8,272 nt of DNA from an uncultured Candidatus Saccharibacteria bacterium (GCA_937902525.1 CALEKV010000098.1:1-8272), one strand, 5' to 3'; positions 1-4,951 are shown, counted from the stretch's first letter. Made by a program: numbers and translations. The notes: generated by a model not told the origin, from the letters alone.

Positions 1-128
1 ACAACACCCACCCGCCCTGTGCCGACGGCGCGGATAGCTGTAAATAATCCCCAAATCACTACTATTGACACAACAGCCCATAGCCTTTTTTTGTAGTTTT
101 TTGCGCCAACAACGGAAACAGTTGCCAT
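1..128 (-). CDS. SPFH/prohibitin-family membrane protein, N-terminal fragment (continues past the left edge)
   Basis: Read on the minus strand, an ATG at 128 opens a frame that stays open to base 1 (42 full codons). The peptide begins MATVSVVGAKNYKKR, continues with one hydrophobic segment (about residues 16-31, LWAVVSIVVIWGLFTA) and then IRAVGTGRVGVV. A short basic N-terminus, a single membrane anchor and an 'IR.V..G.VGVV' segment are the usual beginning of prohibitin/SPFH (band 7) proteins, which form membrane-bound oligomeric scaffolds. A strong Shine-Dalgarno, AAGGAGG (144-138), lies 9 nt before the ATG and settles the start. The gene is divergent from the 339-740 cassette, with about 210 bp of intergenic DNA between them. 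A TACAAT box (162-157) could be its -10, but no -35 was found. The family call rests on 42 residues, so it is probable, not certain. Confidence 0.7.
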   Translation of the reverse strand, partial: MATVSVVGAKNYKKRLWAVVSIVVIWGLFTAIRAVGTGRVGV

Positions 129-241
129 AAATAGGGTCCTCCTTAGTAATGTTCTTATTGTACCTTAGCCGGTTGATGGGCGCTATAGATTACGTGTGGT
201 CACGCGCTTTGATCGCTATGGCACGGTAATACAGTGTGGAA

Positions 242-270
242 TTGACAAAACATAACACTCGTGCTATAAT
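242..270 (+). promoter_or_regulatory. Strong sigma-70-type promoter of the 339-740 cassette
   Basis: TTGACA (242-247) and TATAAT (265-270) both match consensus exactly and are 17 nt apart. A TG at 262-263 also gives an extended -10 (TGCTATAAT). The expected start of transcription is near A277, leaving a leader of about 62 nt that is rich in pyrimidines. It is one of two full-consensus promoters in the window. Confidence 0.88.
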
Positions 271-338
271 GGTGATAGTAGGCATTTGCGACTTGCGCTT
301 GCCCGCTCCTTCCCAATCCTTCCCCGAAAGGTCCTGTC

Positions 339-620
339 ATGTCCGTTCTTATTCTGATGGTGTGCTACGTTGCGCTTATTGCCGCGAGCGTGTTGGCGTG
401 GCGTAACGCCAGCTGGTTTACGTTCGTGTATGCGCTGGCGGCCATGTTGACTGTCGCCTGCGCGCGTGGCTTGGTGGTGAACTCGTTATTTATTATCCTA
501 GTCCTGGCGCCGATGCTCATCCTGTACGCTTTATGGCGTATGGACAAGCGCGCGTACGAGCGTGAGCGAGCTTTGGACGACGCTCGCACCGAATTCTACA
601 ACACCAAGGAGGTGAACTAG
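339..620 (+). CDS. Small three-helix membrane protein of unknown function
   Basis: This is a 93-residue protein that I do not recognise. Residues 3-21, about 26-45 and 48-66 are hydrophobic segments long enough to span a membrane. They are followed by a highly charged cytosolic-type tail (about 67-93, starting RMDKRAYERERALDDAR) that probably forms a helix. Short charged linkers (R22, R43) separate the segments. The ATG is preceded by GAAAGG (326-331) at 7 nt spacing. The gene is transcribed from the consensus promoter at 242-270. Its last codons (K E V N stop) contain the Shine-Dalgarno of the next gene, so the two are almost certainly translated together. GC is higher than in the neighbours (35/60 in 361-420 and 39/60 in 421-480, counted by hand). 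A holin-like or other small membrane effector is conceivable, but nothing in the sequence proves a function. Confidence 0.8.
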   Translation: MSVLILMVCYVALIAASVLAWRNASWFTFVYALAAMLTVACARGLVVNSLFIILVLAPMLILYALWRMDKRAYERERALDDARTEFYNTKEVN

Positions 621-740
621 GTGAACCACGAGATTTTCGTGGACTGTCTCCCAGAAGATTGGGAGCAGCCCCACCACGGCGAGACTCCGGGGTGGTGGGA
701 CCGATTCAAGCGCTGGTTCCAGCGCCTGCTTGAGGCCTAG
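621..740 (+). CDS. 39-residue Trp-rich amphipathic peptide, translationally coupled to the membrane protein upstream
   Basis: A GTG start follows directly on the TAG stop of the preceding gene with no base between. A near-perfect Shine-Dalgarno, AAGGAGGTGA (606-615), sits inside the upstream gene; counted from AAGGAGGT the spacing is 7 nt. The peptide starts MNHEIFVDCLPEDWEQP and ends GWWDRFKRWFQRLLEA. The first half is acidic (D8, E12, D13, E15) with one Cys (C9). Residues 24-38 would form an amphipathic helix with W26, F29, F33, L36 and L37 on one face and D27, R28, K30, R31, Q34 and R35 on the other. It contains five Trp in 39 residues. GC is 74/120. There is no signal peptide and no family that I recognise. 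The coupling, ribosome site and immediate terminator make it a credible gene despite its length. A membrane-surface peptide acting with the upstream protein is the simplest inference. Confidence 0.72.
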   Translation: MNHEIFVDCLPEDWEQPHHGETPGWWDRFKRWFQRLLEA

Positions 741-751
741 ACTGTATTGGG

Positions 752-823
752 AAGGGGCCGCGCATGCGACAGCGGGGTCGCCCCCGTCGATACCACTTGG
801 TATCCGGGGTGCGGCCCCTTTTC
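752..823 (+). terminator. Long branched hairpin terminator after the small-ORF cassette
   Basis: AAGGGGCCGC (752-761) pairs perfectly over 10 bp with GCGGCCCCTT (811-820), followed by TTC and an AT-rich stretch. The 49-nt interior can fold into a second hairpin, CCCCG (782-786) with CGGGG (805-809) extended by GATACC (789-794) with GGTATC (799-804) around an ACTT loop. GGGG (774-777) could compete for the same CCCC. It lies 11 nt after the 39-residue ORF. The size is unusual for a simple terminator, so it may also be a structured RNA 3' end. Confidence 0.75.
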
Positions 824-838
824 ATTTGGCGCAAATAG

Positions 839-1159
839 CTACTCGATATCCGGCTCAACACTCCCAGGCTGGCGTGCAAGGTACTTTATGCTGCGCGCTG
901 GTACAAATAAGACCATGTTTTGTTCTGTGTTTTCGATAATAACCATGGGCTCACCTTTGCTTAACGGAAAATCTTTCATACCAGTAAAGCGTTTGGTGCG
1001 GGTATTGTCTAAAATCTCAGGCACCGTCAAACCGGCGACGGTGCCGTTAATTGGTATCCGCTGGTTTTCGGGCTTATTGATTGTCGTGACGTGGCAAAGT
1101 TCCGCAATGTCCGCATAGGTCGGTTCTATTAATCGTGTATCAATCGCACGTCCTTTCAA
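839..1159 (-). CDS. Uncharacterised 106-residue protein
   Basis: This minus-strand frame has protein-like composition and no recognisable family. It begins MKGRAIDTRLIEPTYADIAELCHV and later contains VAGLTVPEILDNTRTKRFTG (41-60) and a hydrophobic strand-like stretch PMVIIENTEQNMVLFVPA (71-88). No signal peptide or membrane helix is visible, so it is probably a soluble cytosolic protein. The start is uncertain. TTG at 1159 is the only standard start after the upstream in-frame TGA and has no Shine-Dalgarno. An ATG at 1172 lies in a different frame and stops after ten codons. A minus-strand promoter candidate sits at 1177-1205. The opposite strand carries a longer open frame (747-1118), but that one runs through the terminator and lacks a ribosome site. 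I am moderately sure the minus strand is the coding one. Confidence 0.55.
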   Translation of the reverse strand: MKGRAIDTRLIEPTYADIAELCHVTTINKPENQRIPINGTVAGLTVPEILDNTRTKRFTGMKDFPLSKGEPMVIIENTEQNMVLFVPARSIKYLARQPGSVEPDIE

Positions 1160-1176
1160 CCGTAGGCAACATATTG

Positions 1177-1205
1177 TTCATAACACATAACGTACAAAAC
1201 AGCAA
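1177..1205 (-). promoter_or_regulatory. Weak promoter candidate for the 839-1159 gene
   Basis: On the minus strand, TTGCTG (1205-1200) and TATGAA (1182-1177) are 17 nt apart. Transcription would begin near 1170, about 11 nt before the TTG start. Each hexamer matches consensus at only four positions. Confidence 0.3.
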
Positions 1206-1273
1206 GACAGTCGTAACGGTGAATATGAGCGTACGAAGAGACTCCGTTAGCGGTGGCTGTTACAGCAACCATC

Positions 1274-1320
1274 AAGGCCGCTACCCGGAAAGCTTAGCTC
1301 CCTGGGTAGCGGCCTTATTT
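1274..1320 (+). terminator. 13-bp perfect hairpin terminator with no visible plus-strand gene upstream
   Basis: AAGGCCGCTACCC (1274-1286) pairs without mismatch with GGGTAGCGGCCTT (1304-1316), followed by ATTTAAATT. The U-rich side is on the plus strand; on minus the stem is followed by GATGG. A further GGA/TCC pairing (1287-1289 with 1299-1301) may lengthen the stem. No plus-strand gene ends between 741 and 1274. A smaller dyad, GTGGCTGTTACAGCAAC (1252-1268), precedes it. I see no gene in the remaining DNA of 1160-1400. Confidence 0.65.
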
Positions 1321-1368
1321 AAATTGGCGCGGTCGGCTGTACAGGTGGGATGGTTTTTACGAGCCTAT

Positions 1369-1401
1369 GCTATAAAAGCCCCGTTACCTGGGTTTTATAG
1401 C
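1369..1401 (-). terminator. Hairpin at the stop codon of the 1401-1643 gene
   Basis: GCTATAAAA-g-CCC (1369-1381) pairs with GGGTTTTATAGC (1390-1401), giving 12 bp with one bulged G and a loop of about 8 nt. The hairpin overlaps the TAG stop of the minus-strand gene. Read on minus, the A-tract pairs with the T-tract (CTATAAAACCC then GGGCTTTTATAG), a common layout for a bidirectional intrinsic terminator, although the GC core is short. Confidence 0.5.
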
Positions 1402-1643
1402 TAACTTACGCTAACCAGTGTCCAATCGCCTGCTTGTTGGCGGAGGCAAAAACTTTGCCGGCCGTCGCTCATGGTGAGCGTGCAGCCGCCATGCTCGCCG
1501 CGCCGTACGCGTAAGCCGCTATCTATAAAATAGTAGGTAGCGCCGTTCCACTCCATCCGCTTTGGGTACGCCTGCATGCGGCGGTCAAAGCCAACGGCTG
1601 TCACGGTAACCGGTGTGTTGATGATTTTGTTTAAAGTATCCAT
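1401..1643 (-). CDS. Uncharacterised 80-residue beta-rich protein
   Basis: The ATG at 1643 is chosen because AGGAGAG (1656-1650) lies 6 nt upstream; the frame continues upstream to 1700 but without a ribosome site. The protein begins MDTLNKIINTPVTVTAVGFDR and contains RMEWNGATYYFIDSGLRVRR (residues 29-48), then GGCTLTMSDGRQSFCLRQ and GDWTLVSVS at the end. Alternating hydrophobic and polar stretches suggest a compact beta-strand fold of the type 'base residue, W-N-G, Y-x-F, R-R-G, F/C-L-R, W-x-L'. I know similar small proteins from CPR genomes only as hypothetical. There is no signal peptide or membrane helix, so it is probably cytosolic. It is expressed from a promoter about 200 nt upstream through a leader able to mask its ribosome site. 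Function unknown. Confidence 0.68.
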   Translation of the reverse strand: MDTLNKIINTPVTVTAVGFDRRMQAYPKRMEWNGATYYFIDSGLRVRRGEHGGCTLTMSDGRQSFCLRQQAGDWTLVSVS

Positions 1644-1848
1644 AGCATACTCTCCTATGATTAGGTTTAGTTTTGCAAGCGTGGTGAGTATGAACGACAA
1701 GGCTGGTTGGTTTTGCTTGCAAAAACTTTGCCATTAATGCCTGAAGTCGCGATTGTGAGTGTGCGGTGCTTATACCGAACACAGTGTAAAGTTGCAGTTT
1801 GGGGGTGGAAAAGCGCTTTAACGTGCCAGTACCTCCATAACTGTATTT
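1644..1848 (-). promoter_or_regulatory. Structured mRNA leader of the 80-residue protein gene, possible SD-masking element
   Basis: Between the promoter (-10 at 1854-1849) and the ATG at 1643 lie about 200 nt without a convincing gene. TTTTGCAAGC (1671-1680) and GCTTGCAAAA (1715-1724) form a perfect 10-bp stem around a 34-nt loop. In that loop the minus-strand RNA reads CAUACUC (1692-1686), exactly complementary over 7 bp to GAGUAUG (1652-1646), which overlaps the end of the Shine-Dalgarno. That pairing would make a pseudoknot covering the ribosome site. A six-codon frame, MEVLAR (1838-1818, with stop), begins about 4 nt downstream of the predicted transcript start. The pairings are seen directly; a regulatory role is inferred. 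Confidence 0.45.
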
Positions 1849-1879
1849 AGTATAGCTTATGGTTTAGGTGCGACGTCAA
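1849..1879 (-). promoter_or_regulatory. Promoter of the 1401-1643 gene
   Basis: On the minus strand, TATACT (1854-1849) is the -10 and TTGACG (1879-1874) the -35, 19 nt apart, which is longer than ideal. The 19-base stretch TAAGCTATACTAAATACAG is repeated with one difference in front of the CapA-like gene at 4024-4006. It is divergent from the VanY-like gene on plus. Confidence 0.5.
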
Positions 1880-1930
1880 CGGGCAATTGTTGTGGTTTTT
1901 ATGTTTATGGCACGGGTGTTGGTTTACATA

Positions 1931-1936
1931 TATACT
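1931..1936 (+). promoter_or_regulatory. -10 element placing the transcript start on the ATG of the 1943-2770 gene
   Basis: TATACT (1931-1936) ends 6 nt before the ATG at 1943, so the usual start of transcription would be the A of the start codon and the mRNA would be leaderless. No good -35 is visible at 16-18 nt. AAGG (1937-1940) is only 2 nt from the ATG, too close for a normal ribosome site. Confidence 0.4.
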
Positions 1937-1942
1937 AAGGTT

Positions 1943-2770
1943 ATGAAAAACAGTAAAAAAATCATCGTATTGATTATTACAGCCGTAGTTATAGTGACGG
2001 TTGGCGTGGCTGTGTTTGTATTACGAAGCCCAAAGGACGGCCCGGCTCGGGTGGTGACTAATCCTGATAGTGGGCCAAATAATGACGCTAATAACGCGCA
2101 AAGACCAGCGGCGTCCAGTACTGTTGTGACTTTAAGGCCCGGCCTTGTTATCGACCGCGGAGTGCATGATACTAGCAACCCGGCTGACTTGTGGGTGCTT
2201 GTTAGCAAAACTCGACCGTTAACCGATACTGGGTACACTCCAGCAATTGCGCTACCGGGCGTAAAAGTTAGGACTGATAAATCTAAAGAAGAGCAATCGG
2301 TCGGCACCGCAATCGTGGCCGATACACAGGCGTTATTTGCTGCCGCCGTGACTGCGGGTTATGATTTTATGCTCTCTAGTGGTTATCGTTCTAGCACCTT
2401 GCAACAAACGTACTACAGCAACTATGTGGCGCAAAGTGGTGAGCAGGCCGCCAATAAATTTAGCGCTAAGCCTGGTCAAAGCGAACACCAAACTGGTTTA
2501 GCGTTTGATATGAACTTGGCAGATAAACAATGTTATTTGGATACCTGTCTTGGTGACTTGCCAGCCGGAAAATGGTTGGCGGCGCATGCACACGCATATG
2601 GGTTTATAATTAGGTACCCTCTGGGCAAAGAAGACATCACCGGCTATCAATACGAACCGTGGCACGTCCGCTATGTGGGTGCAGAGCTTGCTAAGGCGCT
2701 ATACGAATCCGGCTTAACGTTAGATGAAGCCGTAGCGTTGATTGACGCCGTGCCGGCTGCTACTCGCTGA
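1943..2770 (+). CDS. Membrane-anchored VanY-type D-alanyl-D-alanine carboxypeptidase
   Basis: The 275-residue protein is a zinc peptidase of the VanY/LAS group, which trims the terminal D-Ala from peptidoglycan stems outside the membrane. A basic N-terminus and one hydrophobic segment (7-27) act as anchor or uncleaved signal. A Pro/Asn/Ser-rich linker (about 30-58) follows, then the catalytic domain (about 85-265). Visible motifs are SSGYRS (145-150), SEHQTGLAFD (180-189) with zinc ligands H182 and D189, and EPWH (238-241) with catalytic E238 and ligand H241. C197 and C202 could form a disulfide. I chose the ATG at 1943 because the membrane segment follows directly; an in-frame GTG at 1868 would add 25 residues but has no ribosome site. 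Its 3' end overlaps that of the convergent CapA-like gene by 11 bp, and no terminator separates them. Substrate choice (D,D versus L,D) cannot be read from sequence alone. Confidence 0.9.
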   Translation: MKNSKKIIVLIITAVVIVTVGVAVFVLRSPKDGPARVVTNPDSGPNNDANNAQRPAASSTVVTLRPGLVIDRGVHDTSNPADLWVLVSKTRPLTDTGYTPAIALPGVKVRTDKSKEEQSVGTAIVADTQALFAAAVTAGYDFMLSSGYRSSTLQQTYYSNYVAQSGEQAANKFSAKPGQSEHQTGLAFDMNLADKQCYLDTCLGDLPAGKWLAAHAHAYGFIIRYPLGKEDITGYQYEPWHVRYVGAELAKALYESGLTLDEAVALIDAVPAATR

Positions 2771-4004
2771 CCGTAACTTCGTTGCCGATTGTATCTTTGA
2801 TGAATTGTAGGCGTTCCGCGGCGCTTGCCCCTGGGAACATGCTTTGAATATCTCGGTCGGCATTTTTTAGAAGCTGTAAGGCGAGGTTGTCACGTGCAAG
2901 CAGATTATTAGCTGCGCGGTCGTCGGCGCTCCAGCTGTACGACATAAAAGTGGGATGGAATTTGACGTCACTGATTTTAACACCAGTATCAGTTTTTGTA
3001 ATACTCCAGGTGGCAATGCCACCAGTAAGCTCGTTTAGTTGCAGTTGGGTAGAAAGTAAGTTGCCTAGGCTATACCAAGTTAGCATGGAATTCCCGCTGG
3101 AGCCAGTAGTGTGCGTAGCCTTTTGCAAAACATGCGGGCCGGTGCCAATTAATATATCGGCGCCCAAATCGGCGGCGCGTTTGGCAAAGGCCGTTTGGTC
3201 TTGGTTGACGGTAGTCGAATCTTCCGTGCCCCAGTGCATGGATACAATCACCACATCGGCGTTACTGCGCGCTTGTTTTAATTGTTGGTCAAACAGCATG
3301 GTGTCGTGGTAGATATTGATAGCGTAAGGTGCAAAGTTAGCGTTGTTACTAAAATCAGCATAGGCTAAGAAGGCAAATTTAATGTCTTTAACGGTAAAAT
3401 AACTGATAGCTTGTTGGTCGGCGGCCGATTTATTGGCGCCGGCGATCGCCAGCGGCTGTAGGGATTGCCAGTTTGCAAGGTTGGCATTGATTGCCTGTTG
3501 CCCCTTGTCGTTTATATGGTTAGTTGCCTGGTTGATAACGTTGCATTTACCGGCTTTTGTCATATCGCCTGCGAACTGTGTGGGGGCATTGAATGCGGGG
3601 TAACCGCTAATGCCGAATTGCTCGCCAGCCACTAAGGTTTCCGGGTTACAGAACACAATATCGGCGTTTTTTATGATGGGCTGAATGTTTTGGTATAGCG
3701 GCGTAAAGTCGTAGCCGGCATTATTGCGTGCAAACGCCACCAGACTGTCGTGTGCGATTTGGTCGCCCGACGCCGCCATGGTGATGGTAGTTGTTTGTGG
3801 TTTGGGCGGCGCCGTGGTGGCTTGTGGCGACTGACTGTTCGCATCGGTATTGCTATCATTAGTGGCCGTATAGGCACTATTATTGCGCTTGACCATCGCC
3901 CAAGCGGACAAACCACCAATTGTCACCAGTAGAACACTGGCCCCAATAATAACAACGCGTTTTGAAGGGCGGAAGTGTTTTGGCTGTGGTTTACGGTAAC
4001 GCAT
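2760..4004 (-). CDS. CapA/PgsA-like surface metallophosphatase-fold protein (PGA_cap domain)
   Basis: The 414-residue protein has a basic N-terminus, one membrane anchor (about 17-37), a Thr/Ser/Pro/Gln-rich linker (about 41-72) and an extracellular PGA_cap domain (about 73-352). Family motifs in order: AASGDQI (77-83), NPET (120-123), ATNHINDKG (160-168), SMHWGTE (255-261), GADILIGTGPH (281-291) and YSLGN (311-315). They match the metal-binding positions of the calcineurin-like fold (D81, N120, N162/H163, H257, H291). Family members include CapA/PgsA of poly-gamma-glutamate capsule systems, but many homologues lie outside such loci, and no capB or capC is nearby, so capsule synthesis should not be assumed. 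The gene starts 17 nt after the VanY-like gene at 4022-4936 and is probably co-transcribed with it. The gap has no Shine-Dalgarno but holds TATACT. The C-terminus (about 353-414) is a helical extension outside the core domain. Confidence 0.88.
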   Translation of the reverse strand: MRYRKPQPKHFRPSKRVVIIGASVLLVTIGGLSAWAMVKRNNSAYTATNDSNTDANSQSPQATTAPPKPQTTTITMAASGDQIAHDSLVAFARNNAGYDFTPLYQNIQPIIKNADIVFCNPETLVAGEQFGISGYPAFNAPTQFAGDMTKAGKCNVINQATNHINDKGQQAINANLANWQSLQPLAIAGANKSAADQQAISYFTVKDIKFAFLAYADFSNNANFAPYAINIYHDTMLFDQQLKQARSNADVVIVSMHWGTEDSTTVNQDQTAFAKRAADLGADILIGTGPHVLQKATHTTGSSGNSMLTWYSLGNLLSTQLQLNELTGGIATWSITKTDTGVKISDVKFHPTFMSYSWSADDRAANNLLARDNLALQLLKNADRDIQSMFPGASAAERLQFIKDTIGNEVTVSE

Positions 4005-4005
4005 G

Positions 4006-4044
4006 CTGTTTTTAGTATAGCTTAATCTGCGGCAGTGGCCGCAA
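4006..4044 (-). promoter_or_regulatory. Possible internal promoter before the CapA-like gene
   Basis: The 17-nt gap between the peptidase stop and the ATG at 4004 lacks a ribosome site but contains TATACT (4019-4014). TTGCGG (4044-4039) lies 19 nt upstream inside the preceding gene. The stretch TAAGCTATACTAAAAACAG (4024-4006) repeats the promoter at 1859-1841 with one change. A transcript from here would have a leader of only about 3 nt. The -35 is poor. Confidence 0.35.
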
Positions 4045-4936
4045 GGTATTGCTCCAGGGTTTTAATGCCCTTGGCTTGCATATCTTTAGCGGCCTCCACA
4101 CCAATAAAGCGCCAATGCCAAGGTTCTGGCGCGTAACCGGTTATGGGGCTTAGGCCTTTAGGGTAGCGCTCGATAAAGCCGTAGTTGGCCGCATTTGCCA
4201 TTAACCATTGGTACGCGGCAGTGGTAGCGAAACACTCTAGGGCGCAGTTGGTTGTTTTTAAGTCCATAGCAAGGCCTGTTTGGTGTTCGCTGTATCCTGG
4301 GCGGGCACTAATCACATCGGCGCTGTAGGCGTCGCCTGTTAGGCTTAGCCATTCTTGGTAAACGACTTGTTGGTCAGTGAATGAGCGGTAGGAGCTGGTG
4401 AATGTGAATGTAACGCCCTGATTTTCGGCAGCCGCTGTCATCGCATTAACTTGGGTGGCGGCTTGGCGGCGTAAAGTAAAGCTGGTGTTAGATTCAAGAT
4501 CATTTGGTTGCCAATCCAATGGCGTAAAGCAATGTTGTTTGCTAATGATTGCTAATGAGCTGTCGGGGTTTTGTATGCCACAGCTAGCCTCGTTTTGCAG
4601 ACCAATACCAGAAATGCTGACTAGTTTGCGCTCACTAATACCCTCGGTTTGTATTTGTTGTTCAACGCTGAGTATAGCCGCTTGCTCGGTGCGTTTGGCG
4701 GCATTCACTTTGGCAAGCGCGCGGTACTGCTTGGCTTGTTGCTGGTCGGTTGCAATTTGGGCGTTATTGGCTTTGATTTCTGTGGTTGTCCGCCAGTTTG
4801 TATGGTTAATTATCAATAAAGATAAGCAGCCGGCTAAAACTGCCGTTAACCATAAAGCTGTGCGCTGGTGTTGTTCATGGCGCGCTAATTTTTTTCGCTG
4901 TTTTGTCGCTTGCTTGTTTATGATTGATTGCCGCAT
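4022..4936 (-). CDS. Second VanY-type carboxypeptidase with a coiled-coil stalk
   Basis: This is a 304-residue paralogue of the 1943-2770 protein. It has a very basic N-terminus (1-25), one membrane segment (about 27-44) and a Gln/Ala-rich stretch (about 52-95) that looks like a coiled-coil stalk. The peptidase domain (about 115-300) shows SSYRS (181-185), SEHQTGLAMD (216-225) with ligands H218 and D225, and EPWH (271-274) with E271 and H274. Four Cys (119, 136, 231, 235) suggest one or two extracellular disulfides. I prefer the ATG at 4936 over an in-frame ATG at 4966, because the extra ten residues have no ribosome site and an extended -10 (TGCTACAAT) places the transcript start on 4936. 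The CapA-like gene follows after 17 nt. The expected role is trimming of peptidoglycan stem peptides at the outer membrane face, with the stalk setting its distance from the membrane. Confidence 0.89.
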   Translation of the reverse strand: MRQSIINKQATKQRKKLARHEQHQRTALWLTAVLAGCLSLLIINHTNWRTTTEIKANNAQIATDQQQAKQYRALAKVNAAKRTEQAAILSVEQQIQTEGISERKLVSISGIGLQNEASCGIQNPDSSLAIISKQHCFTPLDWQPNDLESNTSFTLRRQAATQVNAMTAAAENQGVTFTFTSSYRSFTDQQVVYQEWLSLTGDAYSADVISARPGYSEHQTGLAMDLKTTNCALECFATTAAYQWLMANAANYGFIERYPKGLSPITGYAPEPWHWRFIGVEAAKDMQAKGIKTLEQYLAATAAD

Positions 4937-4942
4937 ATGATT

Positions 4943-4951
4943 ATTGTAGCA
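4943..4951 (-). promoter_or_regulatory. Extended -10 promoter giving a leaderless mRNA for the 4022-4936 gene
   Basis: Minus strand TGCTACAAT (4951-4943) is an extended -10. Six bases separate it from the ATG at 4936, so the normal start point is the A of that ATG. No -35 is recognisable, which is common for extended -10 promoters. No Shine-Dalgarno exists upstream of the ATG. Confidence 0.55.

Noticed and set aside
157..162. TACAAT as a promoter for the SPFH gene
   Set aside because: No -35 at 16-18 nt and no extended -10; too weak to list.
747..1118. Plus-strand open frame of 123 codons opposite the 839-1159 gene
   Set aside because: It starts with TTG inside the branched terminator, has no ribosome site, and its residue make-up looks like an antisense frame.
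1230..1320. T-box or other known riboswitch before the 1274-1316 terminator
   Set aside because: No T-box consensus, no specifier stem and no downstream gene on plus.
1135..1404. Plus-strand open frame of 89 codons
   Set aside because: It runs straight through the 13-bp terminator at 1274-1316 and has no ribosome site or recognisable domain.
1446..1732. 14-base direct repeat GCAAAAACTTTGCC at 1446-1459 and 1719-1732
   Set aside because: One copy is coding and the other is in the leader; flanks do not align, so it is probably chance or simple A/T bias.
1868..1942. 25-residue N-terminal extension of the first VanY-like protein from GTG 1868
   Set aside because: No Shine-Dalgarno; the membrane anchor and -10 position favour the ATG at 1943.
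4455..4940. Plus-strand 161-codon frame opposite the second VanY-like gene
   Set aside because: The minus strand carries a clear peptidase with all motifs; this frame is Cys-rich and typical of an antisense shadow.
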